From contig NZ_LBHB01000002.1 in assembly GCF_001010945.1 (NCBI RefSeq), positions 248,001-312,000 of the forward strand: a stretch of DNA of 64,000 nt, written 5' to 3'. The position numbers were made by a program, and so were the translations under genes. Under the pieces are notes generated by a model, which saw nothing but the letters and a program-made list of their open reading frames with translations, made no database searches and had not been told where the DNA came from. This stretch comes from Aurantiacibacter luteus (GTDB taxonomy: Bacteria; Pseudomonadota; Alphaproteobacteria; Sphingomonadales; Sphingomonadaceae). How positions within the stretch are numbered: the stretch's first letter is position 1; every line of letters starts with the position of its first letter. Shown one piece after another: positions 7,986 to 16,180 of the stretch.

Positions 7986-8666
7986 ATGCCTTCCGATGCG
8001 ACCATGACCGACCACGGTCCCGCCCAATCCTTTCTTGATGCCGTCGCCGACCCAGCCTTTCCCTGCGTCGGCGCGAAGTCCGCAGCGGCGACGGGAAGGC
8101 TCGAGATCGTTCGCGCGCGCGACATCACCAGCGCCTGGAACGACGTGGCGATCCACGGCGCCTTGCTCGAATGGGCCTGGCGCTACCGCGACGATGCCGA
8201 GGGGCTGCGGAGCCTTGCGGTCCTGTTCGATGGACCAGCCGATCTCGACGAACGGGCGTTCGAGGCGGCGCTGTGGGAGCGGCTGCAATCGCTTGCCGAC
8301 AAGGACGTCTGGCGCGGCCAGCGCTACGACAAGCGGGTGAGCGCAGACGCGGACAACCCCAAGTTCTCGCTCAGCTTCGGCGGCCAGGCCTTCTTCGTCG
8401 TCGGGCTGCATCCGCAGGCCAGCCGCCCGGCCCGCCGGTTCGCGAGGCCGGCCATGGTCTTCAACCTGCACGACCAGTTCGTCCGCCTGCGCGACGAAGG
8501 CCGGTACGAGCGGATGCGCGAGGCCATCCTGCAGCGCGATGTGGCGCTAGCCGGCAGCGTCAACCCGATGCTCGCGCGCCACGGCGAGACGAGCGAGGCA
8601 CGCCAATATTCGGGACGCGCGGTGGACGAGGACTGGACCTGTCCGTTCCGGGACAAGCGCGCTTGA
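7986..8666 (+). CDS. GntA/YqcI/YcgG family heme-dependent N-hydroxylase
   Basis: A 226-residue protein of the YqcI/YcgG family. GntA, the studied member, is a heme enzyme that N-hydroxylates an arginine-derived guanidino compound in guanitoxin synthesis. Seen here are F-P-C-V-G-A-K-S-A near residue 27, N-P-K-F-S-L-S-F-G-G, F-F-V-V-G-L-H-P-Q-A-S-R and F-N-L-H-D-Q-F, which are the family landmarks. An ATG at 8004 is an alternative start. The next gene starts at a TTG that overlaps the TGA stop (TTGA), so the two are translationally coupled. No other guanitoxin genes are in the window, so the substrate here is unknown, probably a guanidine or amine. Confidence 0.8.
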   Translation: MPSDATMTDHGPAQSFLDAVADPAFPCVGAKSAAATGRLEIVRARDITSAWNDVAIHGALLEWAWRYRDDAEGLRSLAVLFDGPADLDERAFEAALWERLQSLADKDVWRGQRYDKRVSADADNPKFSLSFGGQAFFVVGLHPQASRPARRFARPAMVFNLHDQFVRLRDEGRYERMREAILQRDVALAGSVNPMLARHGETSEARQYSGRAVDEDWTCPFRDKRA

Positions 8667-9250
8667 GCGGCATCGTGGAAATTCCGCCCCGCAGCGGCAC
8701 CGCCTTCGAACTGGCGGCGGGAGAGCTGCTGGCCGTGATCGACCCGCAAGGGACGCAGGTGGCCGACCTGCTGGCCTATGCACGCGCTGACGTGCGCGAG
8801 GCGATCTCCAACGGGCGTACCTTCGATTACGAGGAGACCGTACGGCTAACCGCCGGAAACCGCCTGTGGTCGAACCGCTCGAACCCGATGCTGACCATTG
8901 TCGAGGATGACGTGGGCAGCCACGATTTCCTGCTGACCCCGTGCAGCGAGGCGACCTTCCGCCATTTCTATCCGGAGCACCCTGTCCATCGGGGCTGCTT
9001 CGGCAACTTGGCGGAGGCACTGGCGCCGTGGGGGGTGGAGCCCGACATGATCCCCTGCGCCTTTAACGTCTTCATGAACGTGCCGGTCGACGCGAATACG
9101 GGCAAGGTGAGCGTGCTGCCGCCGCTCAGCAAGCCCGGCGACCGGCTGGTGCTGCGCGCCGAGATGGACCTCGTCATCGGCCTTACCGCCTGTTCGGCCT
9201 ACGCTTCCAACGGCGGCAGTTTCAAGCCGATCCACTACCGAGTCGGCTGA
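8663..9250 (+). CDS. DUF1989 (urea carboxylase-associated family) protein
   Basis: A protein of 195 residues. It shows the DUF1989 pattern: an N-terminal I-P-P-R-S-G-T-A-F-E-L, D-P-Q-G-T-Q-V-A-D-L, an R-L-W-S-N-R-S-N-P-M-L segment, a C-S-E-A-T-F Cys, N-V-F-M-N-V-P and a closing L-T-A-C-S-A-Y. Proteins of this family first annotated as urea-carboxylase associated include the two subunits of carboxyguanidine deiminase; a single copy is found here. The start is TTG at 8663 overlapping the previous stop; a GTG at 8675 is the alternative. Its coupling with the N-hydroxylase suggests joint chemistry on a guanidino or urea-like group, which is inference. Confidence 0.8.
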   Translation: MSGIVEIPPRSGTAFELAAGELLAVIDPQGTQVADLLAYARADVREAISNGRTFDYEETVRLTAGNRLWSNRSNPMLTIVEDDVGSHDFLLTPCSEATFRHFYPEHPVHRGCFGNLAEALAPWGVEPDMIPCAFNVFMNVPVDANTGKVSVLPPLSKPGDRLVLRAEMDLVIGLTACSAYASNGGSFKPIHYRVG

Positions 9251-10179
9251 TGCTCGAGCTGCTTGCCGAAATGGAGGCACTGGTCGCCGCGCCGGGGGAC
9301 TGGCTGGCGACGATAAGGGTGATGCTGTGCTACGCGGCGTGCCAGCATCGGCTGCCCGATCTCGGCCATCCCCGCCGCTTCACCGACTGGGTGCAATGGC
9401 GCAAGCTCAACGAGCGCGACCCGCTGCAAACGGTGCTGATGGACAAGCTGGCGAGCAAAGCCATGGCCGGCCGCCGGTTGGGGCCAGACTGGACCGTGCC
9501 CACCTTGTGGAGCGGCCCGCAACTGCCCGATGCGCCGCCTTTCGCTGCGCCCGCCATCCTCAAGGCCCGGCACGGGTGCAACCAGTACCGCGTGCTGCGC
9601 GATTTGCCGGACGCGCGGGAGTGGCGCGGATTGCAGGCGCTGACGCAGCAGTGGACGCGCGCACCCTATGGCGGGTGGCTCGACGAGTGGGGCTATGCCG
9701 GCGTCCCGCGCGGTCTCATCGCCGAGCCGCTGCTTCCCGGCGAGGACGGCGGCCTGCCGCGCGACTACAAGATCTACGTTTTCGGCGGGCAGGCGACTCA
9801 CGTGCAGGTGCACCTGGGGCGCGGCCGCCGGCATCGCTGGGTTCTCCACGATCGCGATTATCGCCAGCTGGTACCGCAGGCGGACAGGCCGCCGCCGCCG
9901 CGATCGCTGGGCGCCATGCTCGCGGCGGCCGAGGAACTGGCGGCGGGGTGGGATTTCCTGCGCGTCGATTTCTACGAGGTGGCGGGCCGCCCGCTGTTCG
10001 GCGAATTCTGTCTCTATCCCGGCTCCGGGCTCGATCCGTTCGCCGCCGACTGGATCGACCGTGAACTGGGCCGCCTGTGGGCAGAGGCGCGTCAGCCGCT
10101 ACCCTCTGCGGGCGCGGTCAGCTGGACGAACACGTCCTCGAGGTCCGCCTCGCGCGTGGTGACGTCCTCGATGGCATAG
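9250..10179 (+). CDS. TupA-like ATP-grasp family protein
   Basis: A 309-residue protein related to the TupA-like ATP-grasp family, whose members join carboxylates to amines or sugars, for example in teichuronopeptide synthesis. Seen are K-A-R-H-G-C-N-Q-Y near residue 106 (nucleotide-binding strand), E-P-L-L-P-G, D-Y-K-I-Y-V-F-G-G-Q, and the metal-binding F-L-R-V-D-F-Y with F-G-E-F-C-L-Y-P-G-S-G. The ATG at 9250 shares its A with the preceding TGA, so it is coupled to the DUF1989 gene. The last about 29 residues are encoded opposite the end of the convergent ABC gene (88-bp overlap) and look low in conservation, so the tail may be a run-on. Confidence 0.75.
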   Translation: MLELLAEMEALVAAPGDWLATIRVMLCYAACQHRLPDLGHPRRFTDWVQWRKLNERDPLQTVLMDKLASKAMAGRRLGPDWTVPTLWSGPQLPDAPPFAAPAILKARHGCNQYRVLRDLPDAREWRGLQALTQQWTRAPYGGWLDEWGYAGVPRGLIAEPLLPGEDGGLPRDYKIYVFGGQATHVQVHLGRGRRHRWVLHDRDYRQLVPQADRPPPPRSLGAMLAAAEELAAGWDFLRVDFYEVAGRPLFGEFCLYPGSGLDPFAADWIDRELGRLWAEARQPLPSAGAVSWTNTSSRSASRVVTSSMA

Positions 10180-11036
10180 CCGTGGCCCTGTACCAGCGCC
10201 ATGACCTGCCCGGCGCTGGTGACGGACTTGTCATAGGTGACCTCGAGCACGCGCGGCTCGGTCACCTCGGCGCGCAGGAAGGCGGGCTCCATGATCGGGC
10301 CGGCGAGATCCTTGTCGACGGCGAGGCGCACGATCTTCTCGCCCATCATGCCCACCAGCTCACGCGTGGGCTTGTTGGCGATCAACTCGCCGTGGTTGAT
10401 GATGGCGATGCGTTCGCACAGCTCCTCGGCTTCCTCGAGGTAGTGCGTGGTCAGCACCACGGTCACGCCGTCGGCGTTGAGTTCCTGCACCAGTTCCCAC
10501 AGCTGCCGCCGCAGTTCGACGTCGACGCCCGCGGTCGGCTCGTCCAGCACGAGGATCGGCGGCGCATGGACCATCGCCTTGGCGATCAGCAGCCGCCGCT
10601 TCATCCCGCCCGACAGCGTGCGGGCATAGGCATCGCGCTTGTCGGCCAGCCGCACCGCCTCGAGCAGCTTCTCGCTGCGCCTGAGGTGCTTGGCGATGCC
10701 GTACATGCCGCCCTGATTCTCCAGCACCTCGAACGGGGTGAAGAAGGGATCGAACACGATTTCCTGCGGGACGATGCCGATGGAGAGCTTTGCATTGCGG
10801 TGGTCGCGGTCGATGTCGTGACCCCAGATCTTCACAGTGCCGCCGGTCTTGTTGACGAGGCCCGCCATGATGTTGATCAAAGTGGACTTGCCCGCCCCAT
10901 TGGGACCGAGCAGGCCGAACACCTCGCCCTGCGGCACGTCGAAGCTGACGCCCTTCAGTGCGTGCTTGGGCGGCGCCTTCTTCGTCCCGGCGTAGGTCTT
11001 CTGAAGGTCGCGGATCTCGATGGCGGCATCGCTCAT
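10092..11036 (-). CDS. ABC-2 type transporter ATP-binding protein
   Basis: A 314-residue ATPase of the DrrA/NodI type, which drives export through a separate ABC-2 permease. Walker A is G-P-N-G-A-G-K-S-T near residue 45, the signature is L-S-G-G-M-K-R-R, Walker B is I-L-V-L-D-E-P-T-A-G-V-D, followed by T-H-Y-L. A C-terminal domain of about 90 residues follows the ATPase core, as is normal in this subfamily. The ATG at 11036 with TAAGGGC upstream is chosen. No permease gene lies next to it in this window; its downstream neighbour is the convergent TupA-like gene. Substrate cannot be told. Confidence 0.85.
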   Translation of the reverse strand: MSDAAIEIRDLQKTYAGTKKAPPKHALKGVSFDVPQGEVFGLLGPNGAGKSTLINIMAGLVNKTGGTVKIWGHDIDRDHRNAKLSIGIVPQEIVFDPFFTPFEVLENQGGMYGIAKHLRRSEKLLEAVRLADKRDAYARTLSGGMKRRLLIAKAMVHAPPILVLDEPTAGVDVELRRQLWELVQELNADGVTVVLTTHYLEEAEELCERIAIINHGELIANKPTRELVGMMGEKIVRLAVDKDLAGPIMEPAFLRAEVTEPRVLEVTYDKSVTSAGQVMALVQGHGYAIEDVTTREADLEDVFVQLTAPAEGSG

Positions 11037-11092
11037 GGCCGCAGCCCTTAGGGGCTTTTCGCCCTTCGCGTAAAGCGATAGAGGCAGCGTCC

Positions 11093-11323
11093 ATGACACC
11101 CGCGCCGCACGAAGCCCCTGAAACCTCCATCGTCACCACCACCCGCGTCTGGTGCGACGGCGCCGGCGATATCCGCGGCGGCGAGAATTACCTGCCGGCA
11201 AGCCTGGGCCATCCGCGCGTGTGGATGGAGATCGACGAGAAAGGCTATGTCGACTGCGGCTACTGCGACCGCCACTTCGTGCTGGCGGGCGGCCCTGCGG
11301 ACGACGGTTCCGCCGCACGCTGA
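11093..11323 (+). CDS. CHCC-type zinc-finger protein
   Basis: A 76-residue protein with the spaced ligands of the CHCC zinc finger: Cys at residue 21 (W-C-D-G), His in L-G-H-P-R-V, and the C-G-Y-C pair, followed by D-R-H-F-V-L. This fold is the bacterial relative of the NDUFS6 accessory subunit of respiratory complex I, where it helps assembly. Seen directly are the four ligands and the small size; the complex I role is knowledge of the family. It is divergent from the ABC gene with 56 bases between starts. Confidence 0.8.
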   Translation: MTPAPHEAPETSIVTTTRVWCDGAGDIRGGENYLPASLGHPRVWMEIDEKGYVDCGYCDRHFVLAGGPADDGSAAR

Positions 11324-11398
11324 CGCCCTTGACGGAGCCTTTGCGGTCAGCCTGCGTTCAGTGGTAATATGCCATTCGTCAGGCATAGGAGAATCACG

Positions 11399-11809
11399 AT
11401 GAAGCCGTTCGTCGCCGCCATCACCGCCGCCGCCGCGCTTGCCCTCGCCGCCCCTGCCGCCGCGCAGAGCGAGCGCCAGATGCAGCGTTCGCAAGAAGCC
11501 TTTGCCGAATTGACCGAGGGCTGGGAGGTCGCGGGCCAGCCCGAGGCCTGCATCTATACCCCCAACACCAACCGTCTGCGCGTGGTCGAGAACGTGGGCC
11601 TCGCCTATCGCCAAGGCGACACGATGTGGGTCGCCCGCGCACGCAACCCGCAGAACCTCGGCGCGTGGGACGTACCGATCATCGACCGCTTCGGCTCCAA
11701 CCTGTGCCGCCACGATGCCATGCGCACCATCGACCGCAGCTCGGGCATGTTCAGCGGCGTGCTGTTCCTCGACGATTTCGTCCCTTACCGCCGCGTTTCG
11801 GAAGGCTGA
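11399..11809 (+). CDS. secreted protein of unknown function
   Basis: A 136-residue protein from the ATG at 11399, which has AGGAG nine bases upstream. Residues 1-23 form a clear signal peptide ending A-P-A-A-A-Q. The mature part has two Cys (in E-A-C-I-Y-T and S-N-L-C-R-H-D), which could form a disulfide, and a central beta-rich stretch R-L-R-V-V-E-N-V-G-L-A-Y. I do not recognise a family. It precedes the DUF924 gene by 6 bases and is likely transcribed with it. Confidence 0.65.
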   Translation: MKPFVAAITAAAALALAAPAAAQSERQMQRSQEAFAELTEGWEVAGQPEACIYTPNTNRLRVVENVGLAYRQGDTMWVARARNPQNLGAWDVPIIDRFGSNLCRHDAMRTIDRSSGMFSGVLFLDDFVPYRRVSEG

Positions 11810-11815
11810 CACCGC

Positions 11816-12370
11816 GTGAGCCTGGCGCCGAGGCGCTGGGCCGCCGAACTGCTGCATGTCTGGTTCCACCGCCTCCGCCCTGCCGACTGGTGGGGCGGCT
11901 CTGCCCGCGTCGATGCCATGCTGGAGCGTCGCTTTTCCGCGGAGTGGCACGCGTTGCAGACCTGCCCTCCCGACAGCTTCCTCGCGGACCCGCGGTCGGC
12001 GCTCGCCGCCGTGCTGCTGTTCGACCAGGTGCCGCGCAACCTGTTTCGCGACGATCCCCGCGCCTACGCCACCGACCCGCTCGCCCGGGTGATCTGCCAC
12101 GGCGCGCTGGACCGGGGGTACCTGCATCGGCTGGAGCGGCGGCAGCAGGCGTTCCTCGTCATGCCGCTGATGCATAGCGAGGACATCGCCGACCAGCGCC
12201 TGTCGCTGGCACTGTTCGTGCGCATCAACGGCGGCGCGAACCTTGCCTTCGCGCGCAGCCATCACCGCATGATCGCCCGCTTCGGCCGCTTCCCGCATCG
12301 CAACGCGGTGCTCGGGCGCACGAGCAGTGCTGCCGAGAAGCGGGCGGTGGCGGCGGGGTTCGCCTGGTAG
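11816..12370 (+). CDS. DUF924 family protein
   Basis: A 184-residue protein that begins with GTG. It carries the DUF924 landmarks: H-V-W-F near the N-terminus, a W-W segment, A-V-L-L-F-D-Q-V-P-R-N-L-F-R, A-Y-A-T-D-P-L-A, M-P-L-M-H-S-E-D and a C-terminal F-G-R-F-P-H-R-N. The family is mainly alpha-helical with a TPR-like fold and unknown function. It follows the secreted protein closely and is convergent with the TonB receptor gene. Confidence 0.85.
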   Translation: MSLAPRRWAAELLHVWFHRLRPADWWGGSARVDAMLERRFSAEWHALQTCPPDSFLADPRSALAAVLLFDQVPRNLFRDDPRAYATDPLARVICHGALDRGYLHRLERRQQAFLVMPLMHSEDIADQRLSLALFVRINGGANLAFARSHHRMIARFGRFPHRNAVLGRTSSAAEKRAVAAGFAW

Positions 12371-12418
12371 ACGACGTGCGCCTCCCCGCCGCCCGATAAA
12401 TTCAAGCCGGGCGTTCGA

Positions 12419-15040
12419 TCAGAACTCCACGGCGATGCGACCGTAGACGAACCGCCCGCTGAACCCGAAGGGCGAGAGCGACGAGTACGGCAGGAAGGCG
12501 TTGTTGAGCCCATAGTTCACACCGTCGACGGTGCCGAAGGGCAGGCGGTCGGGATATTCGTCGAGCAGGTTGTTCGCGCCGACCGCCAGCTGCACCGCTT
12601 CGACGATGTTGTAGCGCAGTTCGAGGTCGAGGACCCACTTGGGCGTCAGCTCGAAATCGCCCGGCGCATCGCCCGGCGCCACGTTGATGTCGTTCCTGAT
12701 CTGCGGATTCGCGTCGCTGGAGGCTGCGCCGTTCACGGTGGCGGTGGTGACGCCGTCGGGGATCAGCACGCTGCCGAAGCGGTTGGCGTTGAGCGTGAAG
12801 CCGAACGGATCGCGGTCGTAGGTCATGCCGAGGTTCAGCTTGTTGCTCGGCTGTCCGTCGGTCAGGCGCAGGCTTTCCTGCCGGGCGAACAGGCGGTTGG
12901 CGGTAAAGCCGCTGAACTCGCGCCGGTCGGTGATGGTGGTGTCGTTGACGTTGAAGCCCGCGGTCAGCGACAGTGAGCCGCCCAGCACGTCGGGCACGCG
13001 GTAGTTGGCGACCACGTCGAGGCCCTCGGTGCGGGTGTCGATGCCGTTGATGAAGAAACGTGCGGACGAACCCGCCACGCCCGCTGCCCTCAGCAAGGCC
13101 ACCACGTCGGCGCCCTGCAGGTTTTCGGTCAGCACGATACGGTCGTCGATCTTGATGTTGTAGTAGTCGACCGTGACGTTGAGGCGGGGGACCATGGTGA
13201 AGACCACGCCCGCACCCAGGTTGACAGATTCCTCGGGCTCGAGCGGCTGCGCGCCCAGCGCCACCGCGATGGGCGAACCCACCGGGAAGGTGCCGATCTC
13301 GATCAGCTGGCCGCCCACGTTGTTGGTCGAGGTGGTGGAGAAGAACTGCTGCGCCATACCCGGCGCGCGGAACCCGGTGGAGGCCGAACCGCGCAGGGCG
13401 ATGCCCTCCACCGGCTCGAACCGCGCGGCGACCTTGCCGTTCAGCGTACTGCCGAAATCGGAGAACCGCTCGAACCGGCCGGCGACCTGCACGTTGAGGG
13501 TATCGGTGAAATCGTTGTCGATCTCGGCATAGACGGCGACCGAGTTGCGCGATTCGTCGACCGCGGTCGTCGGCGAGAAGCCCGGGAAGACCTGCGCCCC
13601 CGGAGGGGCCCCGTTGCTGAAGAAGAACGGTCCGGCGACGTAGCTGCCGACCTCTCCCGGGACGATGCGGTAGTTCTCGTTGCGCCACTCCGCGCCCATG
13701 GCGAAGGACGTGTCGCCGAGGCCGAGCGCGAGGTCGCGCCGGGCATCGAAGTTGACCGATGTCTGGCCCGAGCGCAGGCCGCCGGCCTCGAATTCGGTCG
13801 GGCTGACGTTGCCGCCGAGCGAGGTGTTGAAGGTGTTGGTGATGCGGTAGTCGAGGCGGTTGGTGCCGTAGCCCGCCGACAGATCGAGGCTCCATGCGCC
13901 CGATTCGCCGCGGATGCCGGCAAAGGCGGCAATGTCTTCGATCGAGCTGTTGATGAGCGGCAGGAAGCCGTCGGGGTAGAACGGGCGGCCGCCGTTGGCG
14001 AAGTCGGCGTTGCGGCTGTCGAGCGAGCGGCGGTAGAAGCCCGCGCCGTTGCCCTCGCGGTTGCCGTAGCTGCCGAAGGCGTAGAACTCGATGGCGTTGC
14101 CGAGGTCGAGACCGGCGTTGGCGAAGAGGTTCAGATCCTCGGATTCGCCGTCGCCGAAGCGGTGACTGTAGCGGTCGAAGGTCGTCTCACGCGGGTCGCC
14201 GAGGCCCGAATACTGGCGGCGGATGTCGGGGCCGGAGCGGTTGGTGGGATCGCGGTCCTTGTATTCCACGGTCAGGTTGAGGAATCCCGCGTCGCCCACC
14301 GGCAGGCCGAAGTTCGATGCCAAAGTGTAGGTATCGCCGTCGCGCCGGGTGCGATCCTCGCCGGTGTAGGTGATGACCGGCAATTCGTTCGCGCTGGTGG
14401 TGACGGTCGGCGAGACCGAGGCGACCTGGTCCACCCCGTCGAGGGTGGTGATGTAGCGGCCGTAGGTGGCCTGCGCCCGGCCGCCCTCGCTGCTGCGCAG
14501 GCGAATGTTGATGACCCCCGCGATGGCGTCCGAGCCGTACTGCGACGAGGCCCCGTCACGCAGCACCTCGATCCGGTCGATGGCGAGCGGCGGGATCGTG
14601 TTCATGTCCACCGCTGCCGAACCGCGTCCGATGGACCCGTTGAGGTTGAGCAGCGAGGACATGTGCCGCCGCTTGCCGTTGACCAGCACCAGCACCTGGT
14701 CGGGCGCAAGGCCGCGCAGGGTGGCGGGGCGCAGGGAGTCCGTGCCGTCGGTCAGCGAGGGCTGCGGGAAGTTGAACGAGGGGACGAGGTTGTTGAGCAG
14801 CCGGTTGGTTTCCGTCGCGCCCTGGTTGGTCAGCGCTTCCGATCCGATCACGTCGACGGGTACCGTGCTTTCGGCCACGGTCCGGTCGGTCCGGCGGGTG
14901 CCGGTCACAATGATCTGTGACGCATCATCGGCGGCGATGTCCTGCGTGTCGGAACTTTGTGCATAGGCGGCTTGCGACAGGCCGGCGACAGCGAGTGCGA
15001 CAAGGGCGCAGCCTGCGCGAATGGACGAACGTACCGACAT
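12419..15040 (-). CDS. TonB-dependent receptor
   Basis: An 873-residue outer-membrane receptor that imports a ligand using TonB energy. It has a signal peptide (residues 1-27, ending A-A-Y-A-Q), a TonB-box-like D-A-S-Q-I-I-V-T-G-T, a plug domain with V-D-V-I-G-S-E-A-L, R-G-L-A-P-D-Q-V-L-V-L-V-N-G-K-R-R and I-D-R-I-E-V-L-R-D-G-A-S-S-Q-Y-G-S-D-A, and a long barrel ending in V-E-F with the terminal aromatic. The plug is of the type seen in many sphingomonad receptors; ligand unknown. GGAGGG precedes the ATG by about eight bases. It lies downstream of the peptide/membrane-protein pair, 204 bases away, with its own leader. Confidence 0.92.
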   Translation of the reverse strand: MSVRSSIRAGCALVALAVAGLSQAAYAQSSDTQDIAADDASQIIVTGTRRTDRTVAESTVPVDVIGSEALTNQGATETNRLLNNLVPSFNFPQPSLTDGTDSLRPATLRGLAPDQVLVLVNGKRRHMSSLLNLNGSIGRGSAAVDMNTIPPLAIDRIEVLRDGASSQYGSDAIAGVINIRLRSSEGGRAQATYGRYITTLDGVDQVASVSPTVTTSANELPVITYTGEDRTRRDGDTYTLASNFGLPVGDAGFLNLTVEYKDRDPTNRSGPDIRRQYSGLGDPRETTFDRYSHRFGDGESEDLNLFANAGLDLGNAIEFYAFGSYGNREGNGAGFYRRSLDSRNADFANGGRPFYPDGFLPLINSSIEDIAAFAGIRGESGAWSLDLSAGYGTNRLDYRITNTFNTSLGGNVSPTEFEAGGLRSGQTSVNFDARRDLALGLGDTSFAMGAEWRNENYRIVPGEVGSYVAGPFFFSNGAPPGAQVFPGFSPTTAVDESRNSVAVYAEIDNDFTDTLNVQVAGRFERFSDFGSTLNGKVAARFEPVEGIALRGSASTGFRAPGMAQQFFSTTSTNNVGGQLIEIGTFPVGSPIAVALGAQPLEPEESVNLGAGVVFTMVPRLNVTVDYYNIKIDDRIVLTENLQGADVVALLRAAGVAGSSARFFINGIDTRTEGLDVVANYRVPDVLGGSLSLTAGFNVNDTTITDRREFSGFTANRLFARQESLRLTDGQPSNKLNLGMTYDRDPFGFTLNANRFGSVLIPDGVTTATVNGAASSDANPQIRNDINVAPGDAPGDFELTPKWVLDLELRYNIVEAVQLAVGANNLLDEYPDRLPFGTVDGVNYGLNNAFLPYSSLSPFGFSGRFVYGRIAVEF

Positions 15041-15139
15041 GATGATCTACCCTCCTGCATGACGACTGAAGGTCATTTTGTTACAAGGGCCCAGCGGCGA
15101 CGGGAAGATTCACCAAGCGATTGCGCAAGCGGTGATACT

Positions 15140-15152
15140 ATTGTGCCACAAT
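15140..15152 (-). promoter_or_regulatory. operator-like palindrome upstream of the TonB receptor
   Basis: ATTGT-GCC-ACAAT is a perfect 5-bp inverted repeat with a 3-base spacer, in an A+T-rich patch about 100 bases upstream of the receptor start. It could be a repressor or activator site; no known consensus was matched. Confidence 0.3.
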
Positions 15153-15244
15153 TAATGCGTTGCGCGGCCGCACGCGCACCGATGCGGGAGAGGGGCGTGG
15201 CGGCGGGGTTTCGCCTGATCGTCAGCGCGCCGGCAAGGCGCCGC

Positions 15245-15517
15245 TCAGCGGCGCCAGAGCCAGTACAACAGACCTGCGTTGATCAGCGGTGCGAGCACCA
15301 TGATGGTCGCCCCCTCGAGCCCCAGCCTGTCGGCGATGAGGTTCCACGGCAGGCCGAGCGGCAAGAGGAACACGGCAGAGAGCGGATCCCGCTCCTGCCC
15401 GAACCAGCCGAAAGTGCCCACGGCAAGCAGGAACAGCGCGACGATATAAAGCGCCACGAACACCAGCAGCAGCCACTTGAAGGCCGTCCGCCTCGGCGCT
15501 CCTTCTACATCCCTCAA
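15245..15517 (-). CDS. small membrane protein coupled to a RiPP-like peptide gene
   Basis: A 90-residue protein with two or three membrane segments (about residues 14-36, 46-58 and 68-86). The start is TTG at 15517, which overlaps the TGA stop of the 47-residue peptide gene (TTGA), so it is translated by coupling. It ends with Y-W-L-W-R-R. I do not recognise the family. Its position suggests it works with the peptide, for example in its export or in immunity, but this is inference only. Confidence 0.6.
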   Translation of the reverse strand: MRDVEGAPRRTAFKWLLLVFVALYIVALFLLAVGTFGWFGQERDPLSAVFLLPLGLPWNLIADRLGLEGATIMVLAPLINAGLLYWLWRR

Positions 15518-15657
15518 CTCGAAAAATTGTCCGGGAAAACGCCGCCGTCACCGATGTTGCCGAAGCCCGACGCCGCATCCTCGATGGATTTATCAAGGTC
15601 GATCACAAGGGGAGAGGTCCATACCTTGCCGGCTTCTTTCCGGGTGCCATCGTTCAT
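15514..15657 (-). CDS. 47-residue peptide resembling a RiPP precursor
   Basis: From the ATG at 15657 (AAAGG 8 bases upstream) the peptide is Lys/Arg-bearing at its N-terminus, has K-V-W-T-S-P-L-V-I-D-L-D at residues 11-22, and ends in a Gly-, Asp- and Ser-rich tail G-F-G-N-I-G-D-G-G then F-P-D-N-F-S-S. The aromatic-x2-Pro-x-hydrophobic pattern is like the leader motif bound by the recognition protein of lasso-peptide systems. No cyclase, protease or recognition-element gene is seen nearby, so maturation is unproven. It is coupled to the membrane-protein gene downstream. Confidence 0.55.
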   Translation of the reverse strand: MNDGTRKEAGKVWTSPLVIDLDKSIEDAASGFGNIGDGGVFPDNFSS

Positions 15658-15715
15658 CGTGATACCTTTGAATTGAGTACTGTTTGACTGCGAGACTTGA
15701 GGGTTGACGTCTTGG

Positions 15716-16180
15716 TCAACCACCCGTGATTACAGCGTCGGGGACCACGTAGGTTTCGGGCCCGAAGACGATCGTGACGGTATCGCCGTCGCGCGTCGCG
15801 TCGAAATCCCATCCGGCGGAGCCGTCGGCCTCGGCGCTGTCCGCGCCGGTGGGGGTCGTGCCGTCGTAGAAGATCGCGCGCTTCGTGCCGTCGGGCTTGG
15901 TCACCTCGACCAGATGCTTGCCGTCCTCGCCCCAGTTCCGAACGACGCCGGCGTTGCAACCTTCGCCGACGGCCACCCCGTCGAAGCTGCAATCGAGGAT
16001 GGTCGTGGCGTTGTACTCGGTGCCGGGGACGAGCGCATCCTCGCTCTGGGCGGCGGGTGCGGCATCGGCTGCGGCCGTGCCTGCCGTACCGGCAGCCGTG
16101 ACTGCCTCTGCGTCCGGCTGATCGGCTGTCGTCCCGTCGCCGCAGGCTGCAAGGGCGCAGGCGAGCGAGGTGGCGAGCAA
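15716..16180 (-). CDS. lipoprotein, signal sequence apparently frameshifted
   Basis: The open frame codes about 154 residues from a TTG at 16180, starting M-L-A-T-S-L-A-C-A-L-A-A-C-G-D. The first ATG with a good ribosome site (GGGAG) is at 16206, in another frame. Between them is a run of five A residues on the coding strand; one extra A would give the standard signal M-M-K-K-A-D-L-A-A-L-L-A-T-S-L-A with the lipobox L-A-A-C. So either the assembly lost a base, or the gene is shifted. The mature part has an Asp/Ala-rich linker, then a beta-rich domain with C-S-F-D-G-V-A-V-G-E-G-C-N. Function unknown. Confidence 0.65.
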   Translation of the reverse strand: MLATSLACALAACGDGTTADQPDAEAVTAAGTAGTAAADAAPAAQSEDALVPGTEYNATTILDCSFDGVAVGEGCNAGVVRNWGEDGKHLVEVTKPDGTKRAIFYDGTTPTGADSAEADGSAGWDFDATRDGDTVTIVFGPETYVVPDAVITGG

